Shown here: piece after piece, positions 43,868 through 52,103 of the stretch | How the letters are laid out: every line of letters starts with the position of its first letter | Position numbering within the stretch: the first letter of the stretch is position 1 | NCBI RefSeq assembly: GCF_024295805.1 | Contig: NZ_JANCLX010000017.1 | Location: 1 to 64,000 of the forward strand | DNA: 64,000 bases | From: Streptomyces cucumeris | Lineage (GTDB): Bacteria > Actinomycetota > Actinomycetes > Streptomycetales > Streptomycetaceae | Direction of reading: 5' to 3' | The notes under the pieces: generated by a model | What the model saw: only the letters and a program-made list of their open reading frames with translations | Databases searched by the model: none | What the model was told of the DNA's origin: nothing | Made by a program: the position numbers and the translations under genes

Positions 43868-44923
43868 TCAGAGGGTGACGCCCACCGTGACCGGCTCGTT
43901 GATCAGGCGGATACCGAACGCCGATTCGACGCCGGTGACCACTTCGCGGGCGAGGGCCAGCAGGTCCTCGGTGGTGGCCTCGCCGCGGTTGGTGAGGGCG
44001 AGCGTGTGCTTGGTCGAGATACGGGCCGGGCCGGAGCCGTAGCCCTTGGTGAAGCCCGCGCGGTCGATCAGCCAGGCGGCCGAGGTCTTGACGTGGCCGT
44101 CGCCCGCCGGGAAGGCGGGGGGCGCGGTGTCCGGGCCGAGGCGCTCGGCGACGCGGGCGAGGAACGCGGCGTACGCGGCCTCGTCCAGCACCGGGTTGGT
44201 GAAGAAGGACCCGGCCGACCAGGTGTCGTGGTCCTCGGTGTCCAGCACCATGCCCTTGCCCGCGCGCAGACCGAGCACGGTCTCGCGGGCGATGGCGGCG
44301 GGGACCCGGTCCCCGACCTCGACGCCCAGCACCCGCGCGGTCTCCGCGTAGCGGACCGGCGCGGACAGCCCGTCCGCGTCCTCCAGCTCGAAGCGGACCC
44401 GCAGCACGACGTGGCGGTCGGGGTCGGCCTTGAAGCGGCTGTGGCGGTAGGAGAAGGCGCACTCGGCGTTGGGGAGGGTCACCACCTCGTCGGCGCGCCG
44501 GTCGTAGGCGACCACCTCGGTGATGGTGGCGGAGACCTCCTGGCCGTACGCCCCGACGTTCTGGATCGGGGTGGCACCGGCGGAGCCGGGGATCCCAGCG
44601 AGGCATTCGATTCCGGCCAGTCCCGCCTCGACGGTGCGGGCGACCGCGTCCGACCAGTTCTCCCCCGCGGCCAGCTCCAGGCGGGTGCCGTCGAGCGAGA
44701 AGCCGCCGGTGGCGATGCGCAGGGCGGTGCCGTCGAAGCCCTTGTCGGAGATGACCAGGTTGCTGCCGCCGCCGATCAGCAGCAGCGGGGTACCGGTCGC
44801 GTCGGCCTCGCGGACCGCGGCGATCACCTCGTCATCGGTGGTGGCCGTGATCAGCCGGGTCGCCGGTCCGCCCAGGCGGAACGTGGTCAGCGGGGCGAGG
44901 GGGGCGTCATGGAGTTCCTGCAC
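43868..44923 (-). CDS. murB: UDP-N-acetylmuramate dehydrogenase MurB
   Basis: MurB reduces UDP-N-acetylenolpyruvoylglucosamine to UDP-MurNAc in peptidoglycan synthesis, using FAD and NADPH. The 351-residue product has the FAD-binding motifs LTTFRLGGPATRL and LLIGGGSNLVISDKGF, GSAGATPIQNVGAYGQEV, the active-site Ser in SAGSFFTNPVL and the end motif KTSAAWLIDRAGFTKGYG. The GTG at 44923 is used; no strong ribosome-binding site is visible. It is on the same strand as the MaoC pair, 112 bp downstream. Confidence 0.95.
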   Translation of the reverse strand: MQELHDAPLAPLTTFRLGGPATRLITATTDDEVIAAVREADATGTPLLLIGGGSNLVISDKGFDGTALRIATGGFSLDGTRLELAAGENWSDAVARTVEAGLAGIECLAGIPGSAGATPIQNVGAYGQEVSATITEVVAYDRRADEVVTLPNAECAFSYRHSRFKADPDRHVVLRVRFELEDADGLSAPVRYAETARVLGVEVGDRVPAAIARETVLGLRAGKGMVLDTEDHDTWSAGSFFTNPVLDEAAYAAFLARVAERLGPDTAPPAFPAGDGHVKTSAAWLIDRAGFTKGYGSGPARISTKHTLALTNRGEATTEDLLALAREVVTGVESAFGIRLINEPVTVGVTL

Positions 44924-45035
44924 GCGCTCAAGAGTACGGGGGCGCCCGCCGGGCTCCCGGGGGCGGCCGCCCCCGGTGCGGAGACCGGGGGCAGGCCCAG
45001 GGCCCGGTGGCCCGCCGGGGCGGGCGCGCGGCGGC

Positions 45036-45470
45036 TCAGGCGAGGCGGACCACGGCGCGGGCCCGGCCCAGCACCTTCTTTCCACCGCTGGTCGCGGTGA
45101 TGTCCAGGCGGACCGTACGGGCCTCGTCGTCCAGCTTGGCGGCGACCTTGGCGCCGATCTCGATGACCGCGCCCTTGTCGTCGTTGGGGACCACGACGGG
45201 CTTGGTGAAGCGCACGCCGTACTCGACGAGGGCGCCGGGGTCGCCGGTCCAGTCGGTCACCACGCGCGCCGCCTCGGCCATGGTGAACATGCCGTGGGCG
45301 ATGACATCGGGCAGGCCGACGTCCTTGGCGAACTTCTCGTTCCAGTGGATGGGGTTGAAGTCGCCGGAGGCTCCCGCGTAGCGGACCAGCCCGGCGCGGT
45401 CCACACGGAACTCACGCACCGGCACCTCGGTGCCGACCTCCACGTCCTGGTAACGCACCGTGGCCGTCAT
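45036..45470 (-). CDS. MaoC-like dehydratase, HadB type
   Basis: A 144-residue hot-dog-fold protein related to (R)-hydroxyacyl dehydratases. The hydratase-2 motif reads GDFNPIHWNEKFAKDVGL with the Asp/His catalytic pair, followed by AHGMFTMAEA. It overlaps the upstream MaoC gene by four bases (ATGA), so the two very likely make a heterodimer like mycobacterial HadAB. Its role in Streptomyces is not settled and may be fatty-acid related. Confidence 0.88.
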   Translation of the reverse strand: MTATVRYQDVEVGTEVPVREFRVDRAGLVRYAGASGDFNPIHWNEKFAKDVGLPDVIAHGMFTMAEAARVVTDWTGDPGALVEYGVRFTKPVVVPNDDKGAVIEIGAKVAAKLDDEARTVRLDITATSGGKKVLGRARAVVRLA

Positions 45471-45931
45471 CGGCTCTCCTCCGCCTCGGCGGCACGGGCC
45501 ACCAGCGTCGTGAACGAGGTCACGACGTGCTCGCCCGCCTCGTCATGGACCTCACCTCGCACGGACAGCACATCGTTGCCCGCGAGTGACTTGATCGAGT
45601 CGATGGTCGAGGTGACCCGCAGCCGGTCACCGGCCCGGACCGGGCGGGTGTACGCGAACTGCTGGTCGCCGTGGACGACGCGGCTGTAGTCCAGCCCCAG
45701 CGCCGGGTCCTCGACGACCTGGGCGCCCGCGGCCTTGAAGGTGATCGCGAACACAAAGGTGGGCGGCGCGATCACATCGGGGTGGCCGAGCGCCCGGGCG
45801 GCCTCGGGGTCGGTGTAGACCGGATTGGTGTCACCGATGGCCTCGGCGAATTCCCGGATCTTCTCCCGGCCGACCTCGTACGGGGCGGTGGGCGGATAGC
45901 TCCGTCCGACGAAGGACTGGTCGAGCGCCAT
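45467..45931 (-). CDS. MaoC-like dehydratase subunit, HadA type
   Basis: A 154-residue hot-dog-fold protein (N-terminal FAS1-like dehydratase type). The GDTNPVYTDPEAARALGHPD segment sits where the catalytic motif lies in HadB, but the catalytic His is replaced by Tyr, as expected for the non-catalytic subunit. The ATG at 45931 is preceded by CAGGAGGTG, so the longer frame starting MVTNRR is rejected. It lies 85 bp downstream of rpmG, after a hairpin. Confidence 0.88.
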   Translation of the reverse strand: MALDQSFVGRSYPPTAPYEVGREKIREFAEAIGDTNPVYTDPEAARALGHPDVIAPPTFVFAITFKAAGAQVVEDPALGLDYSRVVHGDQQFAYTRPVRAGDRLRVTSTIDSIKSLAGNDVLSVRGEVHDEAGEHVVTSFTTLVARAAEAEESR

Positions 45932-45966
45932 CGGCTCGCACCTCCTGCGGTTGGTTACCAACGAAA

Positions 45967-45999
45967 CGAGGCCACCCCCCGCATGTGGGGGCGGCCTCG
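45967..45999 (-). terminator. Hairpin after rpmG
   Basis: CGAGGCC and CCCCC pair with GGGGG and GGCCTCG around one mismatch and a 7-base loop. It lies between rpmG and the hadA-type gene and could limit read-through. Confidence 0.65.
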
Positions 46000-46016
46000 C
46001 CGGTAAAGACTATTGC

Positions 46017-46181
46017 TCAGCGCGTCTCGCGGTGCGCCGTGTGCGCGTTGCAGCGCGGGCAGTGCTTCTTGATCTCAAGACGATCCGGGTCGTTGCGCCG
46101 GTTCTTCTTGGTGATGTAGTTCCGCTCCTTGCACTCCACGCAGGCCAGCGTGATCTTCGGGCGGACGTCGGTGGCAGCCAC
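46017..46181 (-). CDS. rpmG: 50S ribosomal protein L33 (zinc form)
   Basis: A 54-residue product starting at a GTG (MAATDVRPKITLACVECKE), with AAGGAG at the ribosome-binding position. CVEC and CPRC give the four-Cys zinc site of the zinc-dependent L33. It lies 84 bp 3' of tRNA-Met on the same strand. Confidence 0.96.
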   Translation of the reverse strand: MAATDVRPKITLACVECKERNYITKKNRRNDPDRLEIKKHCPRCNAHTAHRETR

Positions 46182-46265
46182 GTGAGTGCTCCTTGACGGA
46201 CGGATGGATTAACGCAGAAAAGAGTAGCCGATCGGAGGACCGACCTCACAATCGGCTACTGTCAG

Positions 46266-46338
46266 TAGCGGTGACCGGACTTGAACCGGTGACACAGCGA
46301 TTATGAGCCGCTTGCTCTACCGACTGAGCTACACCGCT
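46266..46338 (-). tRNA. tRNA-Met, elongator type (anticodon CAT)
   Basis: A 73-nt cloverleaf. The acceptor AGCGGTG pairs with CACCGCT, the anticodon loop is CTCATAA and the T arm has GGTTCAAGTCC; discriminator A, no encoded CCA. A CAT anticodon could also be modified to read Ile codons, but the context tRNA-Thr, tRNA-Met, rpmG supports elongator Met. Confidence 0.92.
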
Positions 46339-46394
46339 TCGATGCGATAGATACCCCGTCCGACCGAAGTCGAACGGGAAACCTGAAGCATCAG

Positions 46395-46467
46395 AGCCCC
46401 AATACGGAATCGAACCGTAGACCTTCTCCTTACCATGGAGACGCTCTGCCGACTGAGCTATTGGGGC
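46395..46467 (-). tRNA. tRNA-Thr (anticodon GGT)
   Basis: A 73-nt cloverleaf. The acceptor GCCCCAA pairs with TTGGGGC, the anticodon loop is ATGGTAA giving GGT; discriminator T, CCA not encoded. It is the first gene of a tRNA-Thr, tRNA-Met, rpmG, hadA, hadB run. Confidence 0.96.
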
Positions 46468-46478
46468 GAGCGATGAAG

Positions 46479-46508
46479 ACATTACACGCTCGGCCGCCGA
46501 AGGTGAAA
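46479..46508 (-). promoter_or_regulatory. Promoter of the tRNA-Thr/tRNA-Met/rpmG transcript
   Basis: On the minus strand TTTCAC and TAATGT are separated by 18 bp and end 12 bp before the tRNA-Thr 5' end, a typical tRNA promoter spacing. Confidence 0.55.
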
Positions 46509-46682
46509 TCCGTATCGGCGCACGGTCACAGGGTCCTCGGGCACCACACCGGTACGACTATTCGGCTCCTCCGCGAAGCCGTCACCACCGCGTCCTAGGC
46601 TCGGATCCAGGCCGAGTGATCTTGGCTGCTCATGCGCCCGTCACGCGCCCTCTTTGCGCCCTCACACGCCCCGCGGAGTGCG

Positions 46683-47990
46683 ATGCCCGACAGCCAGCCG
46701 CAGCAGCCCCAGCAGCCCCCCAACGACGCGGCGGCCGGGTCCGGCGGCGCGCTGGTGCTCGGCGGTGCCCGGCTGGCCGACGGCCGCACGGTGGACGTCC
46801 GGCTCAGCGGCGGGCGCATCGAGGCGGTCGGCACGGCGGGCAGTCTCGCCCCCGGTCCGCGGCTGGACCTCGGCGGCTATCTGCTGCTGCCCGCCCCCGC
46901 CGAACCGCACGCCCACTGCGACACCGCGCTGACCGCCGAACTCGCGGGCCCGGTGCCGTACGCCCCCGAGGACGTCCGGCGGCGCACCACCGAGGCCGCC
47001 CTGCTGCACCTCGGCCACGGGGCGACGGCGCTGCGCACCCATGTACGGGTCGGCGGGGTGCACGGGTTGCGCGCGCTGGAGGCCGTCCTCCAGGCGGGCC
47101 ACACCCTGCGCGGCCTCACCGACCTCGGTGTGGTGGCGGTGCCGAGGGTGCTGACCGGAGCGGCCGGGGCGGACGGGCTCGCGGTGCTGCGGGACGCGGT
47201 GAAGATGGGTGCGGGCGTGATCGGCGGTTGTCCGGATCTCGACCCCGACCCCACCGGTCATGCGGAGGCCGTGCTCGACCTCGCCGCGCGCCACGGCTGC
47301 GCGGTCGATCTGCACACCGACGGTGACGACCCGGCGCGGCTCGCGCGGTTCGCGGCCATGGCCGGAGGGCTGCGGCCGGGGGTGACCATCGGCCCGTGCG
47401 CGGGGCTCGCCCGACTGCCGGGCGAGGTCGCCGCGCGGCTCGCGGACCGGCTGGCCGCGGCCGGTGTCACGGTGGTCTGCCTGCCGCAGGGCGACTGCGG
47501 CGGACTGGAGGACCGGGGTGCGCGGGGTGCCTCAGGACCACCCGGTCCCGCGACCCCGGCGGCCCCCGGCTGTGCACCGGTACGGCTGCTGCGGGCGGCG
47601 GGCGTACGGGTCGCGGCGGGCAGCGGCGCGCTCCGGGACGCCGCCAACCCGGTGGGCCGCGGTGACCCCCTGGAGGCCGCCTTCCTGCTGGCCTCCCGCG
47701 AGGGGCTGACCCCGCCGGAGGCGTACGAGGCGGTGTGCGGACGGGCCAGGGCGGCGCTCGGCCTGCCCGAGGTCCGGGTGGAGGCGGGGTTCCCGGCCGA
47801 ACTGCTCGCGGTGCGCGGGGAGGGGCTGGCGAGTGTGCTCTCCCTCGCGTACAGCCGGGTGGTGGTCCACCAGGGCCGGGTGGTGGCGCGCACCAGCGCG
47901 GTGCGCGAGTACTGCGATTCCGCCGCCGCGGTGGCGCTGGACCTGCCGCGGCAGACGCGGGCGCAGAAGCCGGACGGCGACCAGGCGTAG
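46683..47990 (+). CDS. Amidohydrolase of the cytosine-deaminase type with degraded active site
   Basis: A 435-residue protein matching the overall plan of cytosine deaminases. The first metal motif is kept (EPHAHCDTAL, like HVHLD). At the next sites, HTDGDDP has Gly where the proton-shuttling Glu of HCDE belongs, GPCAGLA replaces the SHxxA metal His, and GSGALRDAANP has Gly where the catalytic Asp belongs. The protein is therefore probably not a normal hydrolase and may be inactive or binding-only. The ATG at 46683 has GGAG four bases upstream; an in-frame ATG at 46632 is less likely. It is monocistronic or with the next gene. Confidence 0.8.
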   Translation: MPDSQPQQPQQPPNDAAAGSGGALVLGGARLADGRTVDVRLSGGRIEAVGTAGSLAPGPRLDLGGYLLLPAPAEPHAHCDTALTAELAGPVPYAPEDVRRRTTEAALLHLGHGATALRTHVRVGGVHGLRALEAVLQAGHTLRGLTDLGVVAVPRVLTGAAGADGLAVLRDAVKMGAGVIGGCPDLDPDPTGHAEAVLDLAARHGCAVDLHTDGDDPARLARFAAMAGGLRPGVTIGPCAGLARLPGEVAARLADRLAAAGVTVVCLPQGDCGGLEDRGARGASGPPGPATPAAPGCAPVRLLRAAGVRVAAGSGALRDAANPVGRGDPLEAAFLLASREGLTPPEAYEAVCGRARAALGLPEVRVEAGFPAELLAVRGEGLASVLSLAYSRVVVHQGRVVARTSAVREYCDSAAAVALDLPRQTRAQKPDGDQA

Positions 47991-48139
47991 GGAAGGCGCG
48001 GGGGCGGGCGCCACCGCCCGCGCCGCGCACGGCGTGGGGCACGGGCCGCGGGCCCAAGGGGGGTGTGCGGGCGTCGGCTTGGGGCCCGGCGGGGGTTCCG
48101 GGCGCGCGGGGCGGGGACACGGGGCGTACGGTCGGGATC

Positions 48140-48805
48140 ATGCGCATTGTCATCGCTGGTGGACATGGACAGATCGCGCTGCGGATGGAGCGGCTGCTCT
48201 CCGCGCGCGGCGACGAGGTGGCGGGCATCATCCACCGGCCGGAACAGGCCGGTGACCTGCTGGCGGCGGGTGCCGAACCGGTCGTCTGCGACCTGGAGTC
48301 GGCCTCCGTGGAGGATGTGGCGAAGTATCTGGAAGGCGCGGACGCGGCGGTGTTCGCGGCCGGTGCGGGTCCCGGCAGCGGCGCGGCCCGCAAGGAGACC
48401 GTCGACCACGCCGCGGCGGTGCTCTTCGCGGATGCGTCCGAGGCGGCGGGGGTCCGTCGGTTCCTCGTCGTCTCCTCCATGGGCGCGGAGGGTGAGATCC
48501 CGGAGGGCACGGACCCGGTCTTCGCCACCTACCTGCGGGCGAAGGGCGCGGCGGACGCCGACGTCCGGGCCCGCGACGGCCTCGACTGGACCGTGCTGCG
48601 CCCCGGCATGCTGACGAACGACCCGGGCACCGGCCAGGTCGAACTGGCCGAGCACACCGAGCGCGGACCGATCACCCGTGACGATGTGGCCGCGGTCCTG
48701 GTCGCCCTCCTCGACGAGCCGCGCACGGTGGGCCGCACCCTGCATCTGATCAACGGCTCGGAGCCGGTGGCGGAGGCGGTGCGGGCGGTGGCCGGACAGG
48801 CGTAG
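48140..48805 (+). CDS. NAD(P)-binding Rossmann-fold protein (NmrA/SDR-like)
   Basis: A 221-residue atypical short-chain-dehydrogenase family protein. The nucleotide-binding motif VIAGGHGQIAL is at residues 4-14, and a conserved YLRAKGAADADVRARDGL segment with Tyr-x-x-x-Lys follows at about 134. Members include NAD(P)H sensors and oxidoreductases; the substrate is unknown. The ATG at 48140 is the first in frame after the amidohydrolase gene. Confidence 0.85.
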   Translation: MRIVIAGGHGQIALRMERLLSARGDEVAGIIHRPEQAGDLLAAGAEPVVCDLESASVEDVAKYLEGADAAVFAAGAGPGSGAARKETVDHAAAVLFADASEAAGVRRFLVVSSMGAEGEIPEGTDPVFATYLRAKGAADADVRARDGLDWTVLRPGMLTNDPGTGQVELAEHTERGPITRDDVAAVLVALLDEPRTVGRTLHLINGSEPVAEAVRAVAGQA

Positions 48806-48822
48806 TCCGGCCCGCCGGCGGT

Positions 48823-49287
48823 TCAGAAGTCCACGCGGGCCGGGGTGTCGGCGCGGGCCACCGACTCCTGGGCGTACGTCCGTTCGTAGGCCGTGCGGAT
48901 GCGTTCGATCTGCGGGTCGTGGGCGCGTGCCTCGGACACCGGGTAGAGCAGGACCACCTCGTAGGAGCGCTCGCGCTCGATCACCCCGTGCCGGTCCCGC
49001 CACTGCCCGCGCCCGTCCCGGATCGTCAGTCCGGCCGGGAAGCGCGGGGTGACGGACCGGTCCACGAAGGCGAGGAACTGCTTGTCCGTGACGGGCGGCC
49101 CGCCGTCGGGCCGTCCGGTCCCGAAGAAGAGCCGGGTCTCGACATAGGCCGCGCCCCTGGCCGGGGCGGAGACGGCCGTTCCCGGCCCGGTGTCGAGGGC
49201 GGCGTGGGCGACGACGGGTGTGGCGGCGGCGAACGCGACCGCCGCGGCGAGGGCGGCGGTCCTGGTGCGCGGGTTCATGCGCGGCAT
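48823..49287 (-). CDS. Secreted DUF3574 protein
   Basis: A 154-residue protein with a Sec signal peptide (AALAAAVAFAAATPVVAHA) and a mature region matching the DUF3574 family, function unknown (YVETRLFFGTGRPDGG, then FVDRSVTPRFPAGLTI). Starts at 49287 and 49278 are both possible and neither has a strong ribosome-binding site. It is convergent with the Rossmann-fold gene, 17 bp away. Confidence 0.8.
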   Translation of the reverse strand: MPRMNPRTRTAALAAAVAFAAATPVVAHAALDTGPGTAVSAPARGAAYVETRLFFGTGRPDGGPPVTDKQFLAFVDRSVTPRFPAGLTIRDGRGQWRDRHGVIERERSYEVVLLYPVSEARAHDPQIERIRTAYERTYAQESVARADTPARVDF

Positions 49288-49695
49288 GCTCGCGGCCGCC
49301 GACCGCCAGGTGGAAGACCGCCTCGGGCGGAGTCGACCGAGCGCCGAGCGCGGCTCATGCACCGCTCAGCCGGAGGGCCGGGGCGGCCCGGTGGCCCCGC
49401 ATCACGAGCGCCGAACGGCGGCACGGGCCCGGCGGACCGGTCCGCGACCGCCAGGGCGGCCGCGTCGTCCGCTGACAATGCCCCCGGCAGCCGGGAACAC
49501 CCTGCACTCCGCCGCGCGGATGCCCCGGCATTCGCCACGGCCGTCCGGGCGGCGCGGCACCGGACCGGCCAGGCCACCGCCCCGCCCAACCGACGCCGCA
49601 CCGCCGGACACGGCGCGGCGCGCGGGTCCCACCGCGTGGGGTCCGCGCGCCGCCGTCGACGCCCGCCGGGGTACCGGCACCGGTACCGGCATCGT
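49288..49695. other. Gene-free interval, 408 bp
   Basis: I see no coding region with plausible composition on either strand. The frames that are open are arginine- and proline-rich shadows. The interval separates the DUF3574 gene from the DUF1206 gene, both on the minus strand. Confidence 0.6.
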
Positions 49696-50550
49696 TCAGA
49701 CGCGGCGCCAGCGGGCCATCGCGAGGGAGAAGACACCGAACAGGGCCAGGCCCACCGCGACCGCGACGAGCAGCCAGGGGCCCGCCGCCGTATCGGCGAA
49801 GGTGCGCAGGGTGTCGTCGAGCCCCTTGGCCTCGTCCGGGTCGTAGCGCCGGGCGGCGGTCACCGCGAAGCCGCCCGCCACCGCGAAGACCACACCGCGC
49901 GACGCCCCGCCGCACACGCCCAGCGCGTACACCGTCTGCTTCACCCTCTTCGGCGTACCGGCCATCTGGAGATGCTTGCGGAAGCTGCGCCGGATGGCGC
50001 GTACGGCTATCCAGACGCCGGCCACGGCCACCCCGAGCCCGGCCAGTCCGACCAGCCACCGGCCGTACGGCAGGTCGAGGGCGCGGGCGGTGACGTCCTG
50101 GGACTGCTTGTCGCTGGAGCCGCTGCCCTTCTCCCCCGCCGCGAAGGAGAGCACCGAGTAGGCGACGACGCCGTAGAAGACCGCGCGGGCCGCGGAGGCC
50201 AGCCGCTTCTTCGCCTTGCGCCCGTCCGCGCCCGCCGCACCGAAGACCGCCTCGGACAGCCGCCACAGCGCCATCCCGGCGAGCCCCACGCCGACCGCCC
50301 AGACCAGGAACGAGCCGAAGGGCTGCTCGGCCAGTACCTCCAGGGCTCCGCCCCGGTCGGCCTGTTCACCGCCGCTGTCGCCGAAGGCGATCCGCACCGC
50401 GAGCACCCCGACCAGCAGGTAGATGACCCCGCGGGCGATCAGCCCGCAGCGGGCGGCCGCCTCGATGGCCCGGTCGCCCGCCTCGCCCGGGCTGTCGGGC
50501 TTTGCGCGTGCTGCCGAGCCGAGTCCCCGTGCGATCGACGATGCGTTCAC
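49696..50550 (-). CDS. DUF1206 membrane protein
   Basis: A 284-residue integral membrane protein with three repeats of a two-helix unit, matching DUF1206 (function unknown). Typical segments are GLIARGVIYLLVGVLAVRIA, SAARAVFYGVVAYSVLSFAA and GASRGVVFAVAGGFAVTAAR. The GTG at 50550 has CGGGAGGTAAC directly upstream, which places the start there and not at an ATG 30 bp upstream. Confidence 0.88.
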   Translation of the reverse strand: MNASSIARGLGSAARAKPDSPGEAGDRAIEAAARCGLIARGVIYLLVGVLAVRIAFGDSGGEQADRGGALEVLAEQPFGSFLVWAVGVGLAGMALWRLSEAVFGAAGADGRKAKKRLASAARAVFYGVVAYSVLSFAAGEKGSGSSDKQSQDVTARALDLPYGRWLVGLAGLGVAVAGVWIAVRAIRRSFRKHLQMAGTPKRVKQTVYALGVCGGASRGVVFAVAGGFAVTAARRYDPDEAKGLDDTLRTFADTAAGPWLLVAVAVGLALFGVFSLAMARWRRV

Positions 50551-50770
50551 CGTTACCTCCCGGCCGATTGACGTGTGCACTGCGTGTGCCCTGCGTTCGC
50601 GGCCGAAAACAAGGCATCCGGAGAGCGGCTCCGGTCACCGGGGAGCGCGTCCCTTGTTGCTTGGAGCGGTGCCGCCTACTCTGCGCATAACTGACGGGCC
50701 GTCAGATCTGCGCGTCGGGTTCGGACCCCCGGAGGTCGATGTGACCCCCGGGAGAAGGGGAGTTGGCGGG

Positions 50771-52048
50771 ATGACGGGCACAGCGGTGAGTGGATCGACG
50801 GGTGCGGCAGACGGGGCGGGCGGTACGGGCGGGACGGACGACGGGGCCGGGCTGCCCAAGGTCATCAGCGTGGACGACCATGTGATCGAGCCCGCGCACC
50901 TCTTCGAGCGCTGGCTTCCGGCCCAGCACCGGGACCGTGGCCCCAAGCCGCTCACCGCCGGTATCGGGGAGCTGGCGTACATCGGCGGCAAGTACCGGAT
51001 CACCACCGACCCGGACGGTCCGCCCACCGACTGGTGGCAGTACGAGGGGGACCTGTTCCCGTACAAGCGCATCATCGCGGCCGTCGGCTTCTCCCGGGAC
51101 GAGATGACCCTTGAGGGCATCACCCGCGACCAGATGCGCCGCGGCTGCTGGGACCCCAAGGCCCGGCTAGCCGACATGGACATGAACCACGTCGAGGCGT
51201 CCCTGTGCTTCCCGACCTTCCCCCGCTTCTGCGGCCAGACCTTCGCCGAGGCCGACGACAAGGAGGTCGGCCTCGCCTGTGTGCGCGCCTACAACGACTG
51301 GATGGTCGAGGAATGGTGCGGCGACAGCGGCGGACGGCTGATCCCGCTCTGTCTGATCCCGCTGTGGGACGTGGAGCTGGCCGTCCAGGAGATCCGGCGG
51401 AACGCGGCGCGCGGGGTGCGGGCGGTGACCTTCAGCGAGATCCCCACCCACCTGGGCCTGCCGAGCATCCACAGCGGCTACTGGGACCCGTTCTTCGCCG
51501 AGTGCGAGGCCACCGGAACGGTGGTGTGCATGCACATCGGCTCGTCCTCGCAGATGCCCGCGGCCTCCCCGGACGCGCCGCCCGCCGTCCAGGCGTCGCT
51601 GAGCTTCAACAACGCCATGGCGTCGATGATGGACTTCCTCTTCAGCGGGGTGCTGGTGAAGTTCCCCCGACTCAAACTCGCCTATGCCGAGGGCCAGATG
51701 GGATGGATCCCCTACGCCCTGGAGCGCGCGGACGACGTCTGGGAGGAGCACCGGGCCTGGGGCGGCGTACGCGATCTGATCCCCGAGCCGCCGTCCACGT
51801 ACTACTACCGGCAGATCTACTGCTGCTTCTTCCGCGACAAGCACGGGGTCGCCTCGCTGGAGACGGTCGGCGAGGACAACGCGACCTTCGAGACCGACTA
51901 TCCGCACGTCGACTCGACCTGGCCGCACACCCGGCGGATCGCGGCCGAACATGTGGCGGGGCTGTCGGCGGAGACGACGTACAAGATCCTGCGGGGCAAC
52001 GCGATCCGGATGCTGGAGCTGGACTTCGACCGGGAGCGCACCCGGTAG
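50771..52048 (+). CDS. Amidohydrolase 2 family protein
   Basis: A 425-residue TIM-barrel metal hydrolase of the amidohydrolase-related family that includes ACMSD-like decarboxylases. The N-terminal metal motif is VDDHVIEPAHLF, a central His is in VVCMHIGSSS, and the C-terminal active-site motif is FETDYPHVDSTWP, all intact. The first 25 residues are Gly/Thr-rich and disordered. Substrate unknown. It is divergent from the DUF1206 gene. Confidence 0.85.
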   Translation: MTGTAVSGSTGAADGAGGTGGTDDGAGLPKVISVDDHVIEPAHLFERWLPAQHRDRGPKPLTAGIGELAYIGGKYRITTDPDGPPTDWWQYEGDLFPYKRIIAAVGFSRDEMTLEGITRDQMRRGCWDPKARLADMDMNHVEASLCFPTFPRFCGQTFAEADDKEVGLACVRAYNDWMVEEWCGDSGGRLIPLCLIPLWDVELAVQEIRRNAARGVRAVTFSEIPTHLGLPSIHSGYWDPFFAECEATGTVVCMHIGSSSQMPAASPDAPPAVQASLSFNNAMASMMDFLFSGVLVKFPRLKLAYAEGQMGWIPYALERADDVWEEHRAWGGVRDLIPEPPSTYYYRQIYCCFFRDKHGVASLETVGEDNATFETDYPHVDSTWPHTRRIAAEHVAGLSAETTYKILRGNAIRMLELDFDRERTR

Positions 52049-52103
52049 CCGGCACGGACGGCGAGGGTGGGGTGCCCGCGGGTGCGGACACCCCACCGAT
52101 GGG

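Noticed and set aside
46266..46467. Integration site of a mobile element at tRNA-Thr/tRNA-Met
   Set aside because: No integrase, repeat or displaced tRNA end is found; the flanking order is conserved in actinobacteria.
49190..49846. A plus-strand coding region across the interval 49288-49695
   Set aside because: The frame is almost only Ala, Arg, Pro and Gly, starts inside the DUF3574 gene and runs into the DUF1206 gene on the other strand.
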